From Catonia carolina (Eukaryota > Arthropoda > Insecta > Hemiptera > Achilidae): a stretch of 64,000 nucleotides of DNA. Below, in pieces: positions 9,042 to 21,796 of the stretch. A program made the translations under genes and the position numbers. The stretch spans positions 185,515,283-185,579,282 of the forward strand of contig JAQMRL010000001.1 of assembly GCA_035578175.1 (NCBI GenBank). Direction: 5' to 3'. The notes under the pieces were generated by a model that was not told the origin of the DNA, searched no databases, and was given only the letters and a program-made list of their open reading frames with translations. The number at the start of each line of letters is the position of its first letter. The stretch's first letter is position 1.

Positions 9042-12000
9042 ATTAGCACTGGGACAGATTATAAAATATCTGAACAGAATCAATTTCATGAGTCTGATAA
9101 GAACTGCAATGTAAGCAGATGTGTAAGAATAAAAAATTTTACTCTACAGCTTAAATGTCAGAATGATGTCGCAGTACTTGAAAGAGTAACAGTGCGGTGT
9201 AAATAATTTACTCTCATGCAAACATTAGGTTTTTGTATCACATACTTGTGGCTCGCATTAATAGCCTATTAATTAATAGTTTTATCATCAACAGAAAGCC
9301 ATTTCATGTTGATAGCAATTAGTACAAGATCGATAAATTGTAACTAAAGGACAACGAACAAGAGCATTTTTTCAGTTAGCAAATGTTTTTCCAATGGATA
9401 GTAGAACATATGCTACTAATCTAAGGACACCATTAAAATTCAAGAATTTGAAGCGTATGTTTAAAATTCTTATCAACCATTTAAAATTCAACATATATAT
9501 AACTGATATGACTGTAATTAGGCATTTTTTTTTTTTAATGTAAGGAAAACTAAATTAGATGAGTACTGAAAAAATAGTTATTATTTATTTGTTAAAATGA
9601 ACTGATTATTGTAAAAACATGTATCCAAATTACAAAAAATGAATACATTAACATTTCAATACGAAATAACATCAGTCACTTAATCACTACTACTTTAAGA
9701 CTGCTTTTCTCAGTCAAGGTTATATGAAAAAATTGAGCACAAACCATTAATTCAAAAAAATTACACGTTTAATAGTAGAAATTTAATAAGAATCATTTGC
9801 TAAACATATTAGTTATTTATGACCTTGAATACGTACAATTTTAAGAAACAGTACTCAAATATTGTTCTTCGAGCAAATAAAAAAGGATTTACTAAAATTA
9901 CAAATATTATGTAATCAAATCATAAAATACAAACGTATACCTATACAAAAAAAAATTATTATTTTTCTTTATTACTGCAGTGATAAACTTTTTTATAACA
10001 GTCATAAGTACTTTTACATAAGATAACGAAATAGAGGTGCTTACACACACTTCAAAAATATCTAATTACAACACAAACAACGCAATTATTCTGATTTAAA
10101 AAAAAATGAACGACGTGTTTTAATAAGCAAAAATAATTGAAAAGTTAATTTACTGCAAAATGTGATATAATGTTATTTTATCTGATAAAAATTATTTAAA
10201 AAAATTCAAATTAATATCTAGTAATATACTTCAATACCTGAAGTTTTAAGACCCTATCCATGAATCAAACACATGGTCATCCACTTCACAATTTGCTCTA
10301 GCACTCTACTGTCTTGCCCACAGAGGTACCCCGAAATTTACTTGATTCAGAACAATTTCACAATTATTATTATTATTATTTTGGTGAAAATCGGCATCAA
10401 TGTAAACATTATTAACTCGTAAGTTGTATGCCAATTACGTGTCTTTTAATAAGTTTTCTTAACAGTGTAATTATTTTGCAGTCAGCTTTTTTGAAATGTG
10501 ATTATAAACTTTAAGCAAAGAACGTTAACTTTAATAACGTTCTTAGAATGAAAATATAAAACACACTCAATAGTGTGTTTCAAAAAGACTATACTCTTAA
10601 CAAAAAATAAAAGTAAACTTCACACTCACAGCAAAATAAAAAATTGAAATTAAATTTTAACACCAATAGAAAATGTAATTAATTAATTTAATCTGATAAA
10701 GTAATACTTCTCAAATCACCATTAATGTTCATTTGCTAATGATAATGAAAATATGTAAACAGACTTCATTCTAAAACAGTTTTGGGCTGACTAAAAATCA
10801 TTAATATCTTTCCTAACCTTGAAATTTCTCAGTCAAAACTAAATAGACTGCTAACTTCTCAGAGTAGATACGAAGAACATTTCTACAAGCCATGAACCTT
10901 CAAAACTAGCTTAAACCTGAAGGGAATATGTAAAAGGGTTATTTATGGTTATCATTGTCTCCCCTAACTCAAACTCTGCCTCCATGTATTCCTCCATCCA
11001 AACCTCCTCCCCAAGTTCACCTTATTTATTAGGGACCTTCAGTATCCACCCCTATTCCACTTTCCCACAAGACTTTATCTGTTACCTGTACTATCCATCT
11101 GCCTTATTCCACTCTTCTCACACACCCATACCATACCAACCACTTTTCTTCAATGTAACTCTAAACTCCATTCTACACCCCCTTCTATTTCGTACTTCCC
11201 CTTTGGTACCTCAGTCCATTCTTTTCAGTCCATACCCTTGCCTCAAGAAACTCTGTCTCGGTCACATTAATTTTACTAATATTTCTTTTATTCACAATTC
11301 AGATTTCAGCCCCTTAAGTCATAATGCTGTGTACTTTCTGTTGAGTATTATTTTTGTGTTTATAGTGATGTGTTTATCCCAAATCATTAAGTTTATATCA
11401 TAAATTTCACGTATTTAAAATTTTATTTTCATTATCGCTTCTTTGGCATATTAGGACACTATTTTATAAAAACCACAAGCCAATACAAAATTTAAGTATT
11501 ACATTTTTTTTTGTTTTTGGACAAACAATCGTAAAATAAAGAATCTATTTATAAGACAATATTTCAATTAACCATACTAAATAGTTTTCTTTCCTTTTAT
11601 TTCAACCTTTCAGTTTCTCATTTTAGGACAAAAATTTTATTTATGATTAATTCAGGAAAGTTCATTGAAATTTACATTGAACTTAGCTTAGATTGTCATT
11701 ATCTACAAATAAACAGATATTATCAGGTCTTAAACACATAAAAACTTTGTTACTGGAGTAGCATAAATTGTATCTGGGAACTAACAAGTTACAATGTAAG
11801 TTAATAGAATGATTTAAAACTAAAATGAATAATTCATTTCACGGATCAACTGAAAACTGATAAATAAAACATGTTATTGATATACACAATACATGAGATA
11901 AACATAATTATTATTATAATTTATCTAATAAATTGAAATTAGTATATTTATTATCCTAGTACTAAAATTGTTATCAGAAGTGGAATAAATACAGAAAACA

Positions 12001-12345
12001 GAATGTTTTCTGAGATTACTTAGTATGCTCTTCATTACATTTCAAATCAAATACTATCAACCAACTTTATTATCTTGAGTACTATGGTAAATATAAAGTA
12101 GGATGAAAATAAATTTATTTAAAAATGCCAACTCATGAAGATAATTATCAAGTTGAGATTTCAAGGTCTTCTATTCTTACAAAACCGACCAACTATTTAT
12201 TTACCACTAACAGAATAAATACACAATATGAAATTGAAATGAAAACAGAATCAGAAATGCAGTGAACAAGACAAATTGAATGGCAAAAAGCACTGGCTTT
12301 CTCTTTAATCTTTGATCAAAAGTTTATTTACTTCAGTTTTCACTA
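9042..12345. other. Long gene-free AT-rich stretch
   Basis: No exon, TIR or SINE was recognised. It contains two adjacent small hairpins (AGAACGTTA/TAACGTTCT near 10515-10542 and AAACACACT/AGTGTGTTT near 10560-10581) and a pyrimidine-rich patch at 10945-11300. Confidence 0.5.
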
Positions 12346-12524
12346 ATTTAACCCTTTCACAGTAACAACATCTGGAAAACAGGACGCCGAAATCTTTCAT
12401 GTTCTGATAACATCCGGTTTATCTAACGCCAGTAAGTTATGCATAAAGTGCCAACGTCCGGATAACCGAACATTTCCAAATAAACCTTTAACAAAAATAT
12501 ATGGAATAATGTATTTTAAAACCG

Positions 12525-12712
12525 CCTATACGGCATAGTGACTATGGCTCTAGCCTACAAAGAAAAAGGTCCCAGGTTCAATTCCCGGCTAGGGTCTGGA
12601 AATTTTAACACGTTAAAACCACCATTAAGGTACCAAAACCCACAGTAGTTGCTAATGACTAAGCTGTTGAAACGACTTTAAATAAACTAAAAAAAAGATA
12701 TTTTGAATATTT
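12525..12712 (+). repeat. tRNA-derived SINE, family F copy
   Basis: The head has GGCATAGTGACTATGGC and a B box (GGTTCAATTCC), then CTAGGGTCTGGAAATTTTAA and CCCACAGTAGTTGCTAATGA, ending in TTTAAATAAACTAAAAAAA. The body matches the copy at 14766. Confidence 0.78.
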
Positions 12713-12824
12713 TTAGTGTTAGAAGATTTCATTTTTTGTGAACACAATAAAAATTAATTTTTAATAAGGTTATAATAATTATAGAACAAAAATGTAATAT
12801 AAATTTTTTTACTCCCTAATGGGT

Positions 12825-13575
12825 GTACGCTGCAATCTGTTCAATTTAAGAATAATAAGCAACCCCCATTACTAATTCCATTGCATTGATAGATCCTTAT
12901 TTTTTTGAGGGAATTATTAACTCGGAAAGTTACTAACAGGTGCTGCAGGAACTAGTCTTTCCGAAACTTGAAAATAATCCTGTTTACAATTTTCAATTGC
13001 ACATCTGGGAACAGTATGGGGCCCTAGCATATTTCGGTATCGAAGTTCAAGAGTTTTTGAATTCCAAATTTAACGAATGGATTGGTTGCTGTGGTACAAT
13101 TGATTGCCATGCGCTCTCGCCAGACTTCACCCAATGTGATTTTCACTGAGGGGTATTATAAAGAATTGGTGTTATCTTCAAAACCACAAAACCTAGCCGA
13201 ACTAAAAATAAAAAGCATAATAGTAAATGCATTTGACACCATCAATGAAGATAAATTGTTATTGTTGAAAATTTGTCAATCAGTTTCAAGTCCATTGTAT
13301 GAAGTGTAAAGACACTAATGGTGGACATTTTGAACAGCCACTATAACAAAGGTATTAAAGTTATTATGTAAGTATAGTTCAAATAATAAATCTGTTTTCT
13401 TCCCAGTAGGTTTCTTATTCCAGTAACTTGTAGCGCCTACATTTTTACTTCTTCCATAAGTGGAGAAACTGTCATATGGGCCACCTGGTATACGTATGAT
13501 GTGTAAATGAGATGTAGTCTTGTACAGACTAAAACTGACCATGCCTGAGAGAGTATGATGGTTACTCCCATGAAT
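12825..13575 (-). repeat. Family C SINE split by a degraded transposon
   Basis: The outer pieces (GCAATCTGTTCAATTTAAGA at about 12833 and GATGTGTAAATGAGATGTAG at about 13500) are consecutive parts of family C. They are separated by about 600 bp of decayed mariner-type sequence. I infer an insertion into the SINE; the exact junctions are not clear. Confidence 0.55.
12940..13345 (+). pseudogene. Degenerate mariner-superfamily transposase, C-terminal half
   Basis: Two overlapping frames give YFGIEVQEFLNSKFNEWIG and then SPDF-QCDF, followed by KELVLSSKPQNLAELK and FDTINEDKLLLLKICQSV. This matches the C-terminus of DD41D-type transposases (QDGAPAHF...SPDLTPCDFFLWG...). The first catalytic Asp reads Tyr, the spacing is about 40, and there is a frameshift near 13140. 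Non-functional. Confidence 0.7.
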
Positions 13576-13619
13576 ACCAGTAGTATTCAAGAAAAGTTTC
13601 GTTAGAATCATTGGCTTCT

Positions 13620-13976
13620 TTTGACAAATTTTTTTTTATATTAAAGGATTTTATTTTACTGGAAAAGAACAACACCAAAATGGATAAAGGCAGTCCAACA
13701 GGACATGGAATAGTTGAGAATTTCAAGGGAGGATCTGATTACAAAATCTGGAAAATACGACGAGCTAATTAAAACAGGTAATATGATAATATTTAAGCCT
13801 AAAACTAGAAACTAATCCAACAGGGTGTATTCGGACAAGGACATGCGCTAAAGGTCGGAACGTCTAGAAAGGATGTGGGCAAAAATATATGTGTGCATTT
13901 ATTTATAAAATATACAATACTCACAATCAGGAGATAATCAATACACTAAAAATAAAAGAATCATGTAAAAGATTTG
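13620..13976. other. No recognised feature
   Basis: A short stretch between the degraded transposon and a family A repeat. Nothing identified. Confidence 0.4.
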
Positions 13977-14367
13977 TGTTGTTTAGGTCATCAGCCGAAA
14001 GGCTGGTTTGAATCTTTAGAGGTTTTACTAAGTAAAACAAGGAGTGAGGTGGTTTACATTTGCCTTCCACACTGAATGGAAAATACGCTTATCAGCATGC
14101 CGGGCCCTCTGAAAAGCACATATTTTCCACTCTGCAAATGACACCTTCACTTCATTCACCACAGGGTCTGGCTGTATAATGAAATACATTACTTTCAGAA
14201 GCGATAACTCTGATTAGTGTCTCTTGCACCTCTACCTCTTCTGTTCTTAAATGATTCAGTCATTTAATTGGCTGACCATGTAATAAGAAACAGAACTATT
14301 TATTTTAGCCCTGCAACGAACAAATTGGGTGTAAATAATTTGACACTTCACCTGTCTGTTACGAGCA
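13977..14367 (-). repeat. Family A interspersed repeat
   Basis: It starts with GTTGTTTAGGTCATCAGCCG, has CCACAGGGTCTGGCTGTATA in the middle and ends near CACTTCACCTGTCTGTTACG. Other copies are at 27601-27987, 29192-29579 and 56067-56465. All are about 385-400 bp, without pol III boxes or coding capacity. The class is not known; the probable 8-bp target repeat of the 56-kb copy hints at a DNA transposon. Confidence 0.8.
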
Positions 14368-14765
14368 GGTAAAAGATTTATAAATAAAAAAAAATACCTA
14401 GGAATGGCCATTCAGGCTGTCAGCTGATTTTCAAAATCACTTATTTTATTGTCAACTTAGGTGACTGCATTTTATTCTCTGCCATAAAATTAAATTTTTA
14501 CGAAAACCATTAAGTTTTATCAGAATAGTTTTTATATTTTAAAAATATTCAAGTTGGTTATATGGCAATATGAAGGAACATCGATGACCAGGGTATGAAG
14601 ATGAAATTAAATATTGTTAAGCCACAATGCTACCTGACCAAAAAATTTATACCCAATGCTGACGGAAGGAGGGTAATAATTATGATTATGATTACCTACG
14701 ACAATCAGTAAACAAAAAATAGACTACATAAAATAAAAGAACAAAAACAGTGAATGAAATACACC

Positions 14766-14952
14766 TTTACTGCCTCAATAGCATAGTGGTAGCATGTCCC
14801 ACTACCGTGCGGAGGTCCAGGGTTTGATTCCCAGCTAGGGTCTAGAAATTATAACAAGTCACAACCTAATATTCCATAACCCACTGTAGTCGCTGATGAC
14901 CGAGCTGTTCATGTAACTTTAAATAAATAAATAATAATAATAATAATATATA
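14766..14952 (+). repeat. tRNA-derived SINE, family F copy
   Basis: The head has AGCATAGTGGTAGCATG (A box) and GGTTTGATTCC (B box). The body is ACCCACTGTAGTCGCTGATG, and the tail is AATAAATAAATAATAATAAT running into a short AT microsatellite. Confidence 0.82.
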
Positions 14953-15358
14953 TATACCTTTAAATAAAATCTGACATATTACAGATCTTTTAGAGTATGG
15001 TGGATATTGAAAGCTTTACCAGTTAAGAATTAGTAGTTATGTGTAGATAAATACAATATCACCGAGTAAACAGTTTTTACAGAACTTTAATCCATTATTA
15101 CCTTACTATTATTTTTTTATCTTTAATGCATTTCAATAAGAAAGGAGATTAATTTGACACTACCCTAGCAATTACAGAGCATCAGTCTACTAAAAGTATG
15201 TCAGTTACAGTTGATTAAATATGCGAGATTTTCATTTTCTTTGGTTTTTAAGTTCAGCTGTTATACAAAAGTGTATAAGAGATAAAGATACGTCATTACT
15301 TTAAAGTTGTACTACCTGCTTGAATATTGTAATGCTTAATAAAAGATTAAGTGTTTAA
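14953..15358. other. No recognised feature
   Basis: AT-rich sequence. Nothing identified. Confidence 0.4.
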
Positions 15359-15753
15359 TACAGGGTGATTCACGAAGATATATAGAAACTTTGGAAGCCC
15401 ATTGTACATGTAAAAATAATGAAAAAAGTTTATATAAACATGGGTCCGGAAATGCTTCGTTACTGAGTTACGGCTAGCGAAAGATTTCGCCCAGATTCAG
15501 CTCACCAGGTGAAATGAGGTCTTCCTGAAATTCTGGTAAGGTAGATTAAGGGGCGAATGCAATCGTTTCTTATGGTTTTTGACCTGATAAATTGAATAAA
15601 ACAGGTCCCAGAACTGTAAGTTAAATAGTTTTTAAGAAAACCAGTATCAAATGCAAAAACTGGAGTGGAAAACACATTTTTTCATGTTTGGGCAAGAATA
15701 ACTTTGTTATTTCACCAAGAAACAGTTAAAATTTTTGAATAAAACACCCTGTA
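15359..15753. mobile_element. MITE with TACAGGGTG ends
   Basis: The ends are TACAGGGTGATTCACG on the left and, read inward from the right, TACAGGGTGTTTTATT. Both sit on TA dinucleotides, consistent with a Tc1/mariner-type TA target duplication. It is 395 bp with no coding frame. Confidence 0.7.
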
Positions 15754-15875
15754 TAGTGGAAATTGTTCCATGCCTACTCAAGCAAATTGGTAGTGTGGCT
15801 CTAGGGTTATCACAAAATACCCTCAAGAAGAATTTAAATGTCTAATCTTTATTTCTTTACTAAAGACACATAAAT

Positions 15876-16066
15876 GGGACTCATTTTTTAATCCGACTGT
15901 TATGCACATTAAGGCTAACGCAGATGGAGAAGGGTGCTGTCACCCTTCATAATTTTTATCTGTATTAAAATGAGTGGTCAAAAAATGCTAACCTGACCAC
16001 GAATTGAACCATTGACCTCAGGCATAGAAGCCAGTTGCATTGACCACTACACCATCAGCCAGCCAA
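15876..16066 (-). repeat. tRNA-derived SINE, family E copy
   Basis: The minus strand reads GGCTGATGGTGTAGTGGTCA (A box) and a B-box-like GGTTCAATTCG, then a body with CCATCTGCGTTAGC and ACAGTCGGATTAAAAAA. It matches the body of the copy at 40926. Confidence 0.72.
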
Positions 16067-16554
16067 CATATAACACCAAAAATTTAGGAAATAGATTTCC
16101 ACAAAACTCCTGCTGGCACATTCGTATGTAGATATCATCCAACCATATCAAAACACATAAATTAAGTTCATAACTTCACTATACCCATGAAACTATTTCC
16201 CTTATAAGAACATTCCACTATTCCCATGAAACTGTGCAGCATGTCAAAACATAAATGTATTAAATAATTGTGATTGATCTTAGCGTGATCCACTCAAGTT
16301 ACAAAAAATGTTCTTTGCTTATCAGATAAGACTTGCTATATACTAGTTGAAATATATGCTAAATACAAAATATGACAGTACCAGTAGAAAGAATTCATAC
16401 GGTAGGCCTATTATAAAACATCTGGTCTGTCCCCAGTTGTTTTGACTGAAGGCTTTGGTAGAGTGAAACATGATTACGCATCCTTTTTACTGACATTCAA
16501 CCATAGTCTGTTTATATCTGCTGCATGGTTCTGTGGGACAAACTATAATTTGTC

Positions 16555-16665
16555 TTTGTTTACCTGACTGTTATGTACATTAAAGATGATAAATGAAAAT
16601 CAATGTAAAAAAAAGGCCAGCCCTAATTGAGACTCAAACCTAGAACTTCACTAGATTTAGAGTTA
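16555..16665 (-). repeat. SINE family E remnant
   Basis: It contains a TGACTGTTATGTACATTAAA body and a degraded head with GGTTTGAGTC on the minus strand. It is about 500 bp from the better copy. Confidence 0.5.
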
Positions 16666-16689
16666 TAAAAATAAATAAACAAATTTCTC

Positions 16690-17860
16690 CTTTAAAATAT
16701 TAGTTCAAATTTTCATAAAAGAGGAAATTACCATAAGCCAGAACAGTAGAATAGTGGGACCGAATAGTGAAAGGATAGTACACCAAAATTGTTTTCAGGA
16801 AATTATTTATATAACTACTCTAGAATAGTTATGAAAATAATCTGCCTAAATTTTTAAATTTTTTGATTATTAACTTTCGTGACAGAATATCAGTTATTCA
16901 ATAAGTAGTACTTCGCACAAAAACTAGTTTGGTTCACTCAAAGAACTAAACATATCGAGTTAACTACAATAATTTTAAAAGCGTGTAAACCTACCTCCAA
17001 AAATGCTGTTTAAAAATTAAAATTACTCCACTAAGTATCATCAATAAATACCAGAATTCAATAAATCTTAATGACGGATATTCGAAAATTAAAACTAATT
17101 TCGCTAGTCAACTAAATCACATTAGCAAATTACAATAGTGTGTCGCTCTAACATTCTAACCTCAAAATAACAACATATTCACTCAACAGATTACGAACAT
17201 CAAATCAATTTAAATGTATTTCAGTCTGTTACATTGATTTTATATATAACCTTAAACCAGAACACATTTATGAATAAAATATTCAGGCGGCCTAAAAACA
17301 AAATCCAAACTCGGTCACCAACCCACTCACACAAGCAAATGTAACTGTCAAAAACAGCTGACTATCATACAAAAACATCAATATCCACTACAGTGAGCCG
17401 TTAAATGAGAATGGCGCGCAACTTTTCAATACAAACATTAACCGTAGGTCGCCCAATACCCAGGAGAGTTATTGGCAGCTCAACTTCTTCATTAAGGATT
17501 ATTAATTGTAACGGAAATTTGCTAAAAATATTTATCGGCATATCAACGGCAATCAATTATGAGCAGTCCACATACAGGAAAATGGGTTGGGAGTGTATGA
17601 GTTATGAAAAGACATGTTTTATTCCAGCCACTCTCTTGAAATACATATCTTAACTGCTCTAGTGAACTATCTGCATATCAAGTACATACTTTTTAAAGAG
17701 CCATCAATAGGGTACTAATGACTGAACATGTAGAATCTTCATTGACCAATCAATACAAACTACTTTTTATGCCTTTGGAACTCTCATTTTTTAGTTTCAA
17801 ACTGTCTATAGTTGAGCAATAAATCATAGTGAGCTCAAGCAATATGTCTTTTCACTTCTC
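16690..17860. other. No recognised feature
   Basis: AT-rich. An 82-codon open frame at 17405-17653 has no recognisable domain. Confidence 0.4.
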
Positions 17861-17970
17861 CTCCATTTAAACCAAGGGTTTTGGGTTCGTTTCCAGTTCA
17901 GATCTGGAATTCTCTTCAATGATTTTCACCTTTGCCTTTTAATCACTTACTGCTTTAACTACCCTTTACT

Positions 17971-18931
17971 TTAATCCTCAAATGGGTGTTGTGGGGTCTT
18001 TACTGATACCAGTCAGACTGTCACCCCTTTCCATTAGCAGGACATTCCTTTTCAAGGGGAGTGGTTCACAGTATCTTTCTGTTAGTTAGAGAGGGACTTA
18101 CTGCTAAAGTGGTTGTTTTGTGCAATTTCTTTTCAGTGTGTTATTTAACCTAAAAGTTTAGTATGTGGTATGATTAAAGACCCCACGCCATTTGTGTTGT
18201 TTATGTACAGTTTTTTTTCATTTCATTGCTTATTCACTATTTTTTGACTGTGTAATAATTATTTTTATAGTTTTTGTTATTTTTATAGTAATGGCTTCTT
18301 GCTCTCGTGATGTTTATCATCTAATGATCCAAATTCTGAGGCCAGAATTACTTATTTTCTTGATGAAGGTGATGAAGGGAGCAATACAAGTGACCGTAAA
18401 GATGAAAACGATCCGAAGATGAAAAAGAAAATGATGAGCGATATGTCCGCATTCAAGTGAAAAATAAAACCAATCAATACTGAATAAATTGTGATTGTCC
18501 TGTTTGCCAAGAGTGTGGCGATGAAAAATTATAAGCAATGTTAAAGACTTGTGAAAAAATTATTATTAATTTAAAGACAAATATTTTTTTATGTAACTTG
18601 TTAGTTTGTTATGTTCCCTTCGAATTCTATAAAGAAAATAACTAAAGTATCAGTAAAACATTTAAATAATCAAAGAAGCAGAAAGAATGGATTTAAAAAC
18701 AAAATATCAGGTAGACAAACTTTTCTTGGTACATTTATAATGTTATTGCATTTAGATTTGTAATGTTTTGTATTTTATTAGTTATAATACATAGTTAAGT
18801 GATATTGTTAGTAAACGTAGTTTGTAAAGTAAAAAATAAAATGTAATTTAAACTATTTTCAAAATGGTATCATTTATGAACCCACAACGGCATTTACGCA
18901 TAAAAAATTCACAATGCTGTTTGAGGGTTAA
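17971..18931 (+). mobile_element. piggyBac-like element, internally deleted
   Basis: It is bounded by TTAA at both ends with inverted ends (TTAATCCTCAAATGGGTGTT on the left; TTAACCCTCAAACAGCATTG read inward from the right). Around 18291 a frame begins with MASCSRDVYHLM and, after a shift, reads an acidic, Ser-rich stretch (LDEGDEGSNTSDRKDENDPK) like the N-terminus of piggyBac transposases. Near the right end CDCPVCQECGDEKL recalls the C-terminal Cys-rich zinc-finger tail. The catalytic middle is absent. At 961 bp it looks like a deletion derivative of an autonomous piggyBac-like element. Confidence 0.65.
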
Positions 18932-19088
18932 CATTAATGTGCAAAACAGTCTGATCTAAAAAATTCTCACCATTTCAAAATAAATTTTGTCTAAATTTCT
19001 ATAAATGATTATCACCAAGTACGGCTGAATTGGGTCATAGTATCTGTATCATTAAGAAAACTTTATAAATAACAATATAATTCACCTG

Positions 19089-19683
19089 TTAACCCTTACA
19101 GTGCCAGGAGAATATTTTGTGAGTTCCTACCGAAAAATGCTACTTGTGTGCGATTTCTAGCATCTATCTATCCATAACATGGCTATTTTTTCAAGGTATC
19201 TTAATGACTTTGTTTTGTTCATAATGAATTGATCTTGTATGACATTTAACTTGGAACACATTTCTTACAATTTAAAAATAAAATGATACGTAGTCATTTT
19301 TTGTGGAAATTTCCTTTTCAACTTAAAAAAATCACCCTAAAAAATTATGTTATTCAATTTAATTTATATCACTTTAAAGACAATATTACGCAAAAACTAC
19401 AAAAAATAATTTATTTATTGTAAAAAATAAAAATACTGCGATAAAATTTACAAAAATTCAACTTTTAGTTTTTTTAATCAATATGAATCAATTACATTCA
19501 TAAAAACCTCAATATGTATTTTATCAATCAATTTCTTACTGATTATTTTTATACGCTGTTTTTACAAATTGAGTGAAAAATAAAAATTCTATGAATTTTT
19601 TAGTCAACGTACTAATTAAAGGAAGACGCCGGCATTTTTTGGTAAAACTGCTGATGTCCTAATAATAGGACGTTAAGGGTTAA
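19089..19683. mobile_element. piggyBac-like MITE (TTAACCCTT ends)
   Basis: The ends are TTAACCCTTACAGTGCC and, inward from the right, TTAACCCTTAACGTCC. A TTAA target site and CCCTT-type termini are typical of the piggyBac superfamily. It is 595 bp with no coding capacity. Confidence 0.75.
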
Positions 19684-20731
19684 GAACACCCTTGACCCAG
19701 ATAGACAAATAATGAATTAATTGAAGTGATTATCCAAACTCAGTTTAGAATTAAAAAACTGCAATTATAGATTTTTTTTAAATTCTGTCTTATCACATTA
19801 ACAGGCAGGTTGTCACTGTGTACAATAAGTCAAGGGTTTTAACATAAAATATACCTTGTCACATCCTAGCTGTGAATACAAATCAGGAACTTACTTTTCC
19901 TGAATGAAAAATAATAATTTAGTTCAAATTGACAAGTGGTTTGGAATCACTTTTCACGACAGAAATCACAAATTTAGTTTATGTTAAAATGAACACTTAA
20001 AATAACATTAATGTTATGTTCTGCCATGCATTTTTATATTATAGTCCACCAGTAAAAAATAATTTTAGTTTTTATCAATTAAAGTGAACAAATTGTCAAC
20101 TGAACTCAAGCTACCATAAAAATAAAGATAATTTGTTTTTAATTACCTTAAATTTGTAACAAATTTGAGTGGTTTTTACAATTTACTTTCTTAAGAGATG
20201 CACTTATGTACAATTTCATTTTTGAACTAGCAAATAAATTTGTTTCATGCAAATACTAGCTGCAAGACTACAAAAGATCTCCATGCAAAGTTGTTCCTGA
20301 ATCCGCCAAAATTCATAAGACTCTGGCCCTCTAAAGGCAAATATTTGCTTGCCATTTTTAGAGCAGTAGTGCAACTGTGTAACATAAAAATGTGGGCATA
20401 TTTTGACTTTAAAAAATTTTTCTTTTATAAATTGACTCAACTTTTGATTTTTATAAATCAAGAATTGTGGGGTAGTACTACTACTCTAATGTGACAGTAG
20501 ACAAAAATAAAACCTTTCTTAATGATAATAAACCAGTAGGAAAAGATCAATATACTTTCTGTGATATTCTAGTTACAGCAATATTATTATTTTTTTGTAA
20601 TATTTACAGTTTTAAAAAACCCACACAGCAAAAAAATACCTACCTCAAGAGATGAAACATTCTGGTTTTCCAGATTTTTTAGCACAGTGGTGTGACTTGA
20701 CAAACTGAAGAAAATACAAAAATAACATTTA
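19684..20731. other. No recognised feature
   Basis: AT-rich. Overlapping opposite-strand frames at 20216-20494 mirror each other and have no recognisable domain. Confidence 0.4.
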
Positions 20732-20835
20732 AAAAGCCACCTCCGTAGCATAGTGGTTAGCGCATTGGCCTGCCACACAGATGTCCCAGGTTCGATTCCC
20801 AGCCAGAGTCTGGAAATTTTTATGTGTCAAATTAA
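20732..20835 (+). repeat. tRNA-derived SINE, family F head
   Basis: It contains CCGTAGCATAGTGGTTAGCG (A box) and GGTTCGATTCC (B box), then CCAGAGTCTGGAAATTTT. The body is lost and a GA-rich microsatellite follows at 20855-20882. Confidence 0.8.
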
Positions 20836-20889
20836 AATTAAAATTAGAGAGCGCATGCAAGAGAGAGAAAGAGAGAGAGAGACTCTTGG

Positions 20890-21796
20890 TCTGAAAAATA
20901 AAGTCATGGTGGTTAATGAGGCTTACTTATGCTGTGTGCCGTTATTTGACAAGTCACAGATAATTATATATACAAATAAATTTTTTACACACATAAAAAA
21001 ATATATTAGTGGCACACTTACACCAAGAAAGTTTGCCTTGAAATAATATTGTCAAATGCTATGCTACAGATAGAGCACAATATTGTAAAAAAATTTAATT
21101 TTCTATGCAATAAGAATCAATTCTGAAAATGTAAATTTTGAAAATTATCCTCACAAATAAATTACCTGTAAATACTTTTAAAAACTCCAAATTAATCCCT
21201 TTACCTATTTTAAACTCAAAAGAACAAAAGTGCAAATATAACTATCACATTTTACTGTGATTATTCTGAAGAGAAATTATGTATCATAACTTTGCTCATT
21301 TTACGATCCTATGATCACAAATCTCTGTTTATTTACTTCAACAGTTAACGCTAATTTAAAATCTAAGTTACAATGCAGTGGAAACATTATTAAAACAAGT
21401 TTCCATGAAGCAAATTCTAGTACCTAATAATATTGTACAAAATTTTTATATTTGACTAGTTGGAAAAAACAAAAGAAAATGCCAAAATTTTATTTAATGA
21501 CTGTTACATTAAATATTCATCCATTAATGTAAAAGTTTTACCTGGAGATTTAAACTATAGATCTTGTCTTACAATACGTACATTTCACTTTTTTTCAGGT
21601 GTGTCATCAGTTTTCTCAATAAAATTATTAATAATCTTCATAGTAACCTTAAATTCTTTTTTCATTTTTAACCTACTAAATTATCAGTTTTCTATCTTTC
21701 ATTATTTTTGATGTCTGTAATATTTTATGTCAGAATAAATACTTTTTTAATAATTAAGTAAATACTAAACCAATTTTCAGAATCAAATATTCAAAA
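20890..21796. other. No recognised feature
   Basis: AT-rich. A hydrophobic 83-codon frame at 21460-21711 is likely chance. Confidence 0.4.

Noticed and set aside
10945..11403. 152-codon plus-strand open frame rich in Ser, Pro and Phe
   Set aside because: It reflects a pyrimidine-rich patch, has no domain or splice context, and its composition matches noncoding C/T-rich DNA.
12346..12500. TTAACCC at about 12350 as a piggyBac-like end
   Set aside because: No matching inverted end with TTAA was found within a reasonable distance.
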